Positions 23,085-29,845 of a stretch of 64,000 nucleotides of DNA are shown piece by piece. Each line of letters begins with the position of its first letter. The stretch's first letter is position 1. Made by a program: the position numbers and the translations under genes. The notes under the pieces are model-generated. The model saw only the letters and a program-made list of their open reading frames with translations. It searched no databases and was not told the origin of the DNA. Source of the stretch: Thermohalobaculum sp039805905 (GTDB lineage: Bacteria > Pseudomonadota > Alphaproteobacteria > Rhodobacterales > Rhodobacteraceae); assembly GCA_039805905.1 (NCBI GenBank), contig JBDIVM010000002.1:62001-126000 (forward strand), read 5' to 3'.

Positions 23085-24884
23085 TCAGGAGGCGGCCGCA
23101 AGTGGCAATGGCGCCGGAACGGCGGGCGGGGCAGATGCCGCAGCGGCGGCAGGCTGGACCGCCGGCCATGTCGCGTGCCGCGCCGCTGCCGCGAGCTCGG
23201 CGCGAAGCCGGTCGGCCTCGCGGCGGGCAAGCCGCAGGTCGCGCTCGACCTTCGCGAGGGCGGCCCGGAGTGCGCCCGCGGTGGTGGCATCGGCTGCCGC
23301 GGCGGCGCCGGGATGCCCGGCAAGCTGAATCCATCGGCCGGGGCCGGCGACGGCCTTCTCGCGGGCGAGATCCGCGAGGTAGAGCGCGATGTCGCGCGCC
23401 CAGCCACGGCGGTCCCGCAGGGAGACCGACTGGCCATCGCCTTCGCGGAGCGAGATGTGGCCGAAGACGCCCGGCAGCTCGATCACCTCGGGCAGCTCCG
23501 GATCGGTCAGCATGAGCAGGGCGAGGGCATAGTCCTCGCTGAGATCGTGGCGGAACTCGAAGGCGTCGAGCCGGGCGTGGAGCCGTCCCCGGGGCATGAC
23601 CAGGGCGCAGACCGGCAGCCGGTTGACCCCGGCGAAGAGATCCCGCCAGCCCGACGCGGGATAGCGCAGCCGCTCCTCGGTGGCGGTCAGGACATGAGCG
23701 CCGGATGCGGTTTCCTCCCAGTGCTCCGCATGCACGGCGGAGGTGGTGACCATCAGGGGCCTCGCCCCGAGGAACAGCGTCTGCTGCATCCGGTCGAAAG
23801 CGAAGAGGTCGACATGATCGTCATCGTCCATCACCGCCACATATTCGCCGGTGGCGGCGCGCAGCCCGCCGATCAGGTTGGTGACCCGGCTGTGGCCCGC
23901 GGCGGCATTCGTGACGAGGCGAAGCGTGAGGTTGACGAAGCCTGCCCTGAGCTCGGCCGTGGCCGCCTCGGCCGCGGCGGGCGGGAGATCGGTCGAGAGA
24001 ACGACCTCGATCGCCATGCCGTCGCGCCTGGCACGGGTGATCGAGGCGAGCAGCCGCCCGAGCAGATGGGGTCGCGCGAACCGGGTGCGGGTGACGATGC
24101 TGAGCGACAGCGGGTCACAGTGGCCGGCGACAGTGCGGGCGACCTCCTCGGCAAGCTCGGTGCCCGGTACCCCGCATCGGGGCCGGCCCGTCACGCGCGG
24201 CGCCGCCGCGAGGGCGACCGGTCCCGTCAGGGTCGGCACCTCCTGTCCCGGCAGCGTGTCGCCGAGCCGGTCCTGCAGCTCCGGGCCGATCTTGGCCGCA
24301 TCGCGCGCGCGCAGGGGGCCGTTGATCCCGGCGACGAGCGCAGGCGCGTAGAGCGCGACGCGTCCGCCAAGGTAGCCGAGCGCGATGACCGCGCTCTCGA
24401 ACCCTGTATCGGGCAGGAACCCGCCGCTGGTGCAAAGCTGCCGCAGCCAGCCGGCATCGGCGAGGAACAGGTCCGGCATCGCATCGGTCAGCGGCCTCGG
24501 TGCGCCATGGCAGGGCAGGAAGGGCTGGCTGGCGCTGTAGAGGGCCGAGACCCGCTCGCCCGACGGCGTCAACCCGCCGGCGGCTGCCACCGACCAGCGC
24601 CCGGCCAGCGGCGCGAGCCCGGCGAGACCCGCGGCAATGCGGCCCGCGAGCCCGTCGTCGAGCACCAGGGCAGGGTTGCGGATCGCGGCAACGGCTTCGG
24701 TTTCCGGATCGGCGGCGAGGCGCGCCGCGATGGTGCCGAAATCTGCCCGCGGATGCCGTTCGATCGCGTGCGCGATGGAGAGGAAGGCGCTCTCGCAGTC
24801 GCCGCAGGCATCGAGGCCCGGCCGCTCGATCAGGAAGGCGGTGCGTTCGAGGCCGGGATGATCGGTGCGGAAGGAGAAGTGCAT
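23085..24884 (-). CDS. Glycosyltransferase family 2-like protein with long N-terminal extension
   Basis: A 599-residue protein. The central part (about residues 255-460) is a GT2-type domain: LSLSIVTRTRFARPHLLGRLLASI starts it, and the metal-binding stretch GEYVAVMDDDDHVD falls near residue 350. The 240-residue N-terminal part has two Cys-bearing segments and no recognised domain. The C-terminus carries a predicted helical Arg/Glu/Ala-rich segment (LAKVERDLRLARREADRLR) and a Pro/Ala tail. Only 10 bases separate it from the next glycosyltransferase gene. Donor and acceptor sugars are unknown. Confidence 0.78.
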   Translation of the reverse strand: MHFSFRTDHPGLERTAFLIERPGLDACGDCESAFLSIAHAIERHPRADFGTIAARLAADPETEAVAAIRNPALVLDDGLAGRIAAGLAGLAPLAGRWSVAAAGGLTPSGERVSALYSASQPFLPCHGAPRPLTDAMPDLFLADAGWLRQLCTSGGFLPDTGFESAVIALGYLGGRVALYAPALVAGINGPLRARDAAKIGPELQDRLGDTLPGQEVPTLTGPVALAAAPRVTGRPRCGVPGTELAEEVARTVAGHCDPLSLSIVTRTRFARPHLLGRLLASITRARRDGMAIEVVLSTDLPPAAAEAATAELRAGFVNLTLRLVTNAAAGHSRVTNLIGGLRAATGEYVAVMDDDDHVDLFAFDRMQQTLFLGARPLMVTTSAVHAEHWEETASGAHVLTATEERLRYPASGWRDLFAGVNRLPVCALVMPRGRLHARLDAFEFRHDLSEDYALALLMLTDPELPEVIELPGVFGHISLREGDGQSVSLRDRRGWARDIALYLADLAREKAVAGPGRWIQLAGHPGAAAAADATTAGALRAALAKVERDLRLARREADRLRAELAAAARHATWPAVQPAAAAASAPPAVPAPLPLAAAS

Positions 24885-24923
24885 CGGCGGGTCTCACTTG
24901 CGGTGGACAGGAGGGCTCCGGCC

Positions 24924-25838
24924 TCAGGCAATCTTCAGGAGCCCGGCGGCAGGACGGGGCACGCCCGCCGCGGCGAGGCCGCGCAGGTGCTCCGCATAGG
25001 CAGTCCGGCCCATCGGAGCGGCGAGGCGCAGCAGCGCCTCGGCGTCGATCAGGCCGCGCCGGTAGGCGGCCTCCTCGATGCAGCCGATTCGCAGGCCCTG
25101 GTGGCGCTCGACGGTGCGAACGAAGTTGACGGCCTCGCACAGGCTTTCATGGGTGCCGGTGTCGAACCAGGCGTGGCCGGGGCCGAGTGTCGCGACCTCG
25201 AGCCGGCCCTCGGCCAGATAGGTCTCGAGCAGTGCGGTGATCTCGAGTTCGCCCCTGGCCGACGGACGGAGCGTCGCGGCGCGGCTGGGGGCCTCGTGGT
25301 CGGCGAAGTAGAGACCGGTGGCGGCAAGCCGCGACTGCGGCCGGGCGGGTTTCTCGACCAGCCCGACGGCGCGGCCCGAACTGTCGGTCTCGACCACCCC
25401 GTAGCGCTCCGGGTCGGAGACCGGATGGGCGAAGAGCGTGGCGCCGAGTATCTGCCGCCGGGCCGCGTCGAGCAGGCGCTGCAGATCGGGTCCGTGGAAG
25501 ATGTTGTCGCCGAGGGCCAGCACCGACGGGGCGCCGGCGAGGAAGGGCTCGGCAAGGAGATAGGCCTGCGCGAGGCCGTCGGGCGCGGGTTGGGCGATGA
25601 ATTCGAAGGCGAGGCCGAGCTGGCCGCCGTCGCCGAGCAGACGGCGGAAGGCGGGCTGGTCGTCCGGCGTGGTGATCACCGCGATCTCCTCGACGCCGGC
25701 CATGATCAGGAGCGACAAGGGATAGTAGATCATCGGCTTGTCGTGCACCGGGAGGAGCTGCTTCGAGACGCCAAGGGTGACCGGGTGGAGACGTGTGCCG
25801 GACCCCCCGGCAAGAACGATACCCTTGCGCTGTCTCAT
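24924..25838 (-). CDS. rfbA: Glucose-1-phosphate thymidylyltransferase RfbA/RmlA
   Basis: A 304-residue nucleotidyltransferase that makes dTDP-glucose from glucose-1-phosphate and dTTP. Signatures are GIVLAGGSGTRLHPVT, SKQLLPVHDKPMIYYPLS and LGDNIFHG. The C-terminal half keeps GHAWFDTGTHESLCEA. It begins at the ATG at 25838; the frame remains open 14 codons upstream. The rmlB, rmlC and rmlD genes needed for dTDP-rhamnose are not in the window, so the sugar made is uncertain. Being inside the locus, it probably feeds the polymer built by the neighbouring transferases. Confidence 0.93.
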   Translation of the reverse strand: MRQRKGIVLAGGSGTRLHPVTLGVSKQLLPVHDKPMIYYPLSLLIMAGVEEIAVITTPDDQPAFRRLLGDGGQLGLAFEFIAQPAPDGLAQAYLLAEPFLAGAPSVLALGDNIFHGPDLQRLLDAARRQILGATLFAHPVSDPERYGVVETDSSGRAVGLVEKPARPQSRLAATGLYFADHEAPSRAATLRPSARGELEITALLETYLAEGRLEVATLGPGHAWFDTGTHESLCEAVNFVRTVERHQGLRIGCIEEAAYRRGLIDAEALLRLAAPMGRTAYAEHLRGLAAAGVPRPAAGLLKIA

Positions 25839-25943
25839 CCTGGTGCCTCGCGGGAGCTGATGTGAGCAATTAGAGAACACTTGCGGGGATTCGCTGACTA
25901 AATGATTGAGATCGGGACGGACGGGCCGCGTTCGCCATTCCGC

Positions 25944-27230
25944 TCAGCCACGGTCGCGCAGGTTGTACCAGCCGAGCACCACGACGCTCCAGGCGGCAAG
26001 CGCGGTCAGGAACACCGCGACGGTCAGCAGCGGCCGGTCGGGATACTCGGGGTCCTCGGAAAGGGTCGGCTCGATGTGCGGCGCGAGATAGCGGTGGCGC
26101 TGGCGGGCATCCGCCTCGGCCTGCTGGTAGGTGGCGAGAGCAAGGGTGTAGGCCTGCTCGGCAAATTCGCGGTCGACCACCAGTTCCTCGTAGTCGCCCA
26201 CCACTTCGCTCAGCGGACGCTGGTCGCCCTGGCCCGGCCGCGCTCCCGCCCCGAGCCGGCTGCGCTCGGCGGCGATGCGCGACTCGAGCGAGCCAACCTG
26301 CCGTTCGAGCAGGGCAATCCGGGGGGCCTTGCCGTCGAGGGCGCCGCGGAGAAGATCGAGCTCGACGCGCGCCCTGGCGAGATCTTCTTCCAGAGTGGCG
26401 ACGAGACCGACCGCGACACGGGCATTCTGCGTCGGGTCGACCTCCTGCTCGATATCGCGAAAGGCGCGCAGCCGCGTGCGGATGGCGCGCAGCCGCTGCT
26501 CGGCCCCGGCGAGTTCGGTCGCGGCGTCGCGCACCGCATCCTCGCGCGCGATGTCGGCGAGGCGGTTCACCAGATCGGCGCTCGCGGCGAGGATCGCGGC
26601 GGCGATCGCCCGCGCCTCGTGCGGGTCGAAGGCGCGGGCCTCGACGGCGACGATGCCGGTGACAGGGTCGAGCGAGACATCGACGGCCCGGTTCCAGTAC
26701 GCGACCAGATCCTCGATCGGCTGGTCGCGCCCGAGCGCGAACACAAGGTCACTGGGCGCGCGGTTGTAGTAGTCCTCGATGGGCAGACGGGCCCGGATCG
26801 TCTCGACGATCTGCTGGCTCTGGATGAAATCGTAGAGCACCTGGCCGTCGGTCAGCACCGATGAGCTGCCGATCCGCGTGACAGCACCGAGGATCTCGAG
26901 CGGCGCCGCGGCTTCGCTGGAGCGGATCGAGAAGGCGACCCGCGAGGCATAGCGGTCGGCGGCGATCCAGCCAAGATAGGCTGCGGCCAGAAGCGTCGGA
27001 GCCGCCACGCAGGCGACGAAGCTCGCCACGATCAGCCGGTGCCGCCGCCGGGGCAGGGTCAGTGGCGGGCCGAGCACGAGCGGCGGTTCCGGCGCCGGCG
27101 CGGCCCGAATGTCCGGGCCGCGGGCCGGCCGGAGCTGCCGGGCGGGCGCCGCCTCCCCGGGCCCCGGTACCGATGCCGGAGCGGGCCTCGCCGCCATGGT
27201 GGATGCCGGACTTGCTGCCGCCGCGCTCAT
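25944..27230 (-). CDS. kpsE: Capsule polysaccharide export inner-membrane protein (KpsE/BexC/Wzz-like)
   Basis: A 428-residue polysaccharide co-polymerase of the KpsE type. It spans the periplasm and links the ABC transporter to the outer-membrane export pore. A Pro/Ala-rich cytoplasmic start is followed by a first membrane helix at about 66-88 (LIVASFVACVAAPTLLAAAY), a periplasmic part with long coiled-coil stretches (about 215-300), and a second helix near 400-421. The start overlaps the kpsT-like stop by four bases. It is co-oriented with the ATPase and permease genes, the usual kpsM-kpsT-kpsE order. Confidence 0.88.
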   Translation of the reverse strand: MSAAAASPASTMAARPAPASVPGPGEAAPARQLRPARGPDIRAAPAPEPPLVLGPPLTLPRRRHRLIVASFVACVAAPTLLAAAYLGWIAADRYASRVAFSIRSSEAAAPLEILGAVTRIGSSSVLTDGQVLYDFIQSQQIVETIRARLPIEDYYNRAPSDLVFALGRDQPIEDLVAYWNRAVDVSLDPVTGIVAVEARAFDPHEARAIAAAILAASADLVNRLADIAREDAVRDAATELAGAEQRLRAIRTRLRAFRDIEQEVDPTQNARVAVGLVATLEEDLARARVELDLLRGALDGKAPRIALLERQVGSLESRIAAERSRLGAGARPGQGDQRPLSEVVGDYEELVVDREFAEQAYTLALATYQQAEADARQRHRYLAPHIEPTLSEDPEYPDRPLLTVAVFLTALAAWSVVVLGWYNLRDRG

Positions 27231-27895
27231 GCTGCTTCACCCGTCGTGAGGTTGCGTTCATGGGCGGCGATCGCGTGGTCGAGGTCGTCGAAATAGGCGA
27301 GCCGCCCGGCCTCGAGCACCAGGCCCGCGGTGCAGAATTCGCGCAGCGTTGCCGGGTTGTGCGAGATCATCAGCACCCGCGCCCGCCCCATCCGGGCCCG
27401 GAAGGCCTCGGCGCATTTCCGCCGGAAGGCCGTGTCGCCGACGCCGATCACCTCGTCGACGAGGTAGAGGTCGAACTCCACCGCCATGCTGAGGGCGAAG
27501 GCAAGCCGGGCCCGCATGCCGGAGGAATAGGTTGCGACCGGCATCCGGTAATAGGAGCCGAGTTCGGCGAAGCCCTGCACTGCGGACTCCATCGCAGCGC
27601 TGTCACGGCCATAGATGCGGGCGACGAAGCGGGTGTTCTGCTGCCCGGTGAGCGCAGGATGGAAGCCGCCGGAAAAACCCATGGGCCACGACACCAGGCC
27701 ACGCCGCAGGATCCGCCCCCCGTCGGGTTTCAAGGTTCCCGCGATCAGGCGCATCAGCGTGGACTTGCCGGCGCCGTTGCGGCCCAGCAGCGCAATATCG
27801 CGGCCCGCCGGCAGGGTGAAGCTGGCCTCGCGCAGGACATGCCGTGTGATCCCGTCGCGCCGGAAGCGCTTGGAAACCCGCTCGAGCCGGATCAT
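27227..27895 (-). CDS. kpsT: Capsular polysaccharide ABC transporter ATPase (KpsT-like)
   Basis: A 222-residue ATPase. Walker A is GRNGAGKST at 38-46. The signature motif appears as TYSSGMRARLAFALSM, the form typical of the KpsT/Wzt group, and Walker B as LYLVDEVIGVGD. The switch His is in MISHNP. It energises export of a finished lipid-linked polysaccharide through the KpsM permease. The short length without a C-terminal carbohydrate-binding domain fits KpsT (capsule) rather than Wzt (O-antigen). It sits seven bases after kpsM and overlaps kpsE. Confidence 0.94.
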   Translation of the reverse strand: MIRLERVSKRFRRDGITRHVLREASFTLPAGRDIALLGRNGAGKSTLMRLIAGTLKPDGGRILRRGLVSWPMGFSGGFHPALTGQQNTRFVARIYGRDSAAMESAVQGFAELGSYYRMPVATYSSGMRARLAFALSMAVEFDLYLVDEVIGVGDTAFRRKCAEAFRARMGRARVLMISHNPATLREFCTAGLVLEAGRLAYFDDLDHAIAAHERNLTTGEAA

Positions 27896-27902
27896 CTGCC
27901 GC

Positions 27903-28709
27903 TCATCCTTCGGCGAGCCTCCCGGCGCAGGCGGTCATCAGGCCGAGCCCAGCCGCCGTCAGACCGAGCCCCAGCGCACCGGCATAGGCGACCGACACAT
28001 GGGCCGCGTCATAGACCGGGTAGAAGGCCGCCCGCATGAGCCCGACGACATGGACGAGCGGGTTCCACCACAGCACCTCGCGGGCGATGGCGGGGAGCGA
28101 TTCGTAGGTGAAGAACACCGCCGAGACGAGAAACAGGGCGCGCGAGATCACGCCATAGGCAACCTCCCAGCCACGCGAGAGCGCGAAGAGGCTGACGTTG
28201 ACGAGGCCGACGCCAAGCCCGAGCAGGGCGGCAAGCCCTAAGGCGAGGATCAGGGAAACTGGGTCGATCCGCACCGGCTCGGCGAAGACCGTGAGGATGC
28301 CGCCGAAAACGGCTGCGGCGACAGCGATGCCGGTGAGCGCTTGCAGCAGGAAGCGCGCCAGGACGGTGTCGAGGGGGGTCACCGCCGGATAGCTCAGCAG
28401 CGGGCGGTTCACCGCGACCGAGCGGCCGGTCAGCGCGGCGATGTCGCTGTAGTAGCTGAAGGCGACATAGCCGGTGGCGTAGAACAGCGGGAAGCTGCGG
28501 CCGACGGGCGGGCTGTGGGCGATCTGCGAGAAGGCGAGAGAGAGCAGCGCGATGAATGCGGCCGGCTCGATCAGGGCCCAGAGATAGCCGGCCGACGAGC
28601 GGCCGAAACGGGTCGTCATCTCCCGCATCACCAGGGCAAAGAGCACCCTCGCCGCGGCGAGGGTGCCTTTCCGGATCTCAGGGGGTTCTCCGGGGTTCAT
28701 GGGCATCAT
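27903..28709 (-). CDS. kpsM: Capsular polysaccharide ABC transporter permease (KpsM-like)
   Basis: A 268-residue ABC-2 type permease with about six transmembrane helices. The start has the family stretch LVMREMTTRFGRSSAGYLWALIEP. The middle has PLFYATGYVAFSYYSD, and the last third NPLVHVVGLMRAAFYPVYD. It forms the membrane channel for the polysaccharide with KpsT. It is the first gene of the leftward arm. Its start faces the glycosyltransferase at 28823 across a 113-base gap that holds a CtrA-type box. Confidence 0.94.
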   Translation of the reverse strand: MMPMNPGEPPEIRKGTLAAARVLFALVMREMTTRFGRSSAGYLWALIEPAAFIALLSLAFSQIAHSPPVGRSFPLFYATGYVAFSYYSDIAALTGRSVAVNRPLLSYPAVTPLDTVLARFLLQALTGIAVAAAVFGGILTVFAEPVRIDPVSLILALGLAALLGLGVGLVNVSLFALSRGWEVAYGVISRALFLVSAVFFTYESLPAIAREVLWWNPLVHVVGLMRAAFYPVYDAAHVSVAYAGALGLGLTAAGLGLMTACAGRLAEG

Positions 28710-28725
28710 GGTTAAGCGATGATCT

Positions 28726-28740
28726 TTAACCCGAGCTTAA
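28726..28740. promoter_or_regulatory. CtrA-type box TTAA-N7-TTAA in divergent capsule promoter region
   Basis: Bases 28726-28740 read TTAACCCGAGCTTAA, a perfect match to the full CtrA site of alphaproteobacteria (TTAA-N7-TTAA). A further TTAA half-site lies at 28712-28715. It stands between the kpsM-like gene and the glycosyltransferase gene, where it could act on both arms. In such a GC-rich sequence this match is unlikely by chance, but binding is inferred. Confidence 0.55.
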
Positions 28741-28753
28741 TCGCAGGGGCGGA

Positions 28754-28816
28754 CCTTCTGCGGGCCTTCTGCGGGCGTCGGTTGCCGGAATCCCGGCGGG
28801 AGACAGGCGGGAGACA
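28754..28816. repeat. Two different perfect 11-bp tandem duplications before a glycosyltransferase gene
   Basis: CCTTCTGCGGG is doubled at 28754-28775 and GGCGGGAGACA is doubled at 28795-28816. The second ends six bases before the ATG at 28823 and supplies the likely Shine-Dalgarno purines (GGGAGA) twice. Confidence 0.75.
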
Positions 28817-28822
28817 GGCGGC

Positions 28823-29845
28823 ATGATCCAGACCGGATTCGAGCGGATTCTCGCGAAGCCGGACTCGCCGACGGCCGATCTCTACTTCGCCAATGCCTGC
28901 CGGGATTGGATCGGAGCAGAGGTCCGCCGTCTCGGGCCGACCGTCTTCGCCTCGGCCTCCGCGCTGCTGGTGATGCGCCACGACCTGCGCTCGGCTGGCG
29001 GCCGCTCCGGGCGCCCGTGCTCCCGCGGAGCGCGGCGGGGCCGCGTCGTGCTGTTCCTCGACGACGCGGTCGAGGAGGGGATCTCGGACCCGGCGCTTCC
29101 CTTCCTCTACCGGCAGAAGCTGCGCCTCGTCGAGCGTGCGGCGCTGCGCCGGATCGCGCCTTCAGCCGCCGCGGTGGTGACCAGCAGCCCGTTCCTGGCC
29201 GCGCGCTATGGCAGGGGCGCGGGGCGCGTTCTCGACCCCTACTGGTCCGATCCGCTCGCGGGCACCGGGCATTTTGTGCCGCTGCTCCAGGGCGGCGGCT
29301 GGATCGAGGCTGCCTTTCTCGGCAGCACCGTTCACGCGGCCGATCTCGAATTCCTCTGGCCCGCGGTATGCGCCGCGCTCGACGCGATCCCGCGGCTCCG
29401 CTTCCACCTGCCTGAACGCCACCGCCTGCCGGCATCGCTCGCGGGCCATCCGCGGCTGCTGCGAATCCCCGGCGGGGGATGGGGCGCCTGGCGGGACGGT
29501 CTGGCCGCGCGGCGGTTCCATATCGCGCTCTACCCGCTGCTCGACACGCCCTTCAATCGCGGACGGTCGGTCAACAAGCTGATCGAGCATGCGGTTGTCG
29601 GCGCGGCGCCCGTCTATTCGCGGAGCTGGGGGCCCGGCCGGCAGGCCGCGGCGGAGGGTGCCGGGCTCGCCGTCGACAACCGGCCGGCGGCGTGGCTCGC
29701 GGCGCTTCGCCATCTCGCGGAACGCCCGTCAGCCGCACGGGACGGCGCGGCGGGGTGCGCCGCCCTCGCAAGGCGGCTGAACCGGCCTGAGCCGCAGCGG
29801 CGACTCTGGGCCGACCTGCTCGGGCTCGATGCCAATGCGGCCTGA
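28823..29845 (+). CDS. GT-B glycosyltransferase-like protein
   Basis: A 340-residue protein resembling the group 1/4 glycosyltransferases of exopolysaccharide loci. The C-terminal half has the donor-site pattern FHIALYPLLDTPFNRGRSVNKLIEHA, in which the Asn-Lys-Leu-(Ile)-Glu stretch replaces the usual E-X7-E region, then a GAAPVYS strand. The N-terminal half holds RVVLFLDDAVEEG and ERAALRRIAPSAAAVVTSSPF, as in acceptor-side domains. It is the first gene of the rightward arm. It overlaps the next gene by 17 bases. Acceptor and sugar are unknown. Confidence 0.7.
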   Translation: MIQTGFERILAKPDSPTADLYFANACRDWIGAEVRRLGPTVFASASALLVMRHDLRSAGGRSGRPCSRGARRGRVVLFLDDAVEEGISDPALPFLYRQKLRLVERAALRRIAPSAAAVVTSSPFLAARYGRGAGRVLDPYWSDPLAGTGHFVPLLQGGGWIEAAFLGSTVHAADLEFLWPAVCAALDAIPRLRFHLPERHRLPASLAGHPRLLRIPGGGWGAWRDGLAARRFHIALYPLLDTPFNRGRSVNKLIEHAVVGAAPVYSRSWGPGRQAAAEGAGLAVDNRPAAWLAALRHLAERPSAARDGAAGCAALARRLNRPEPQRRLWADLLGLDANAA

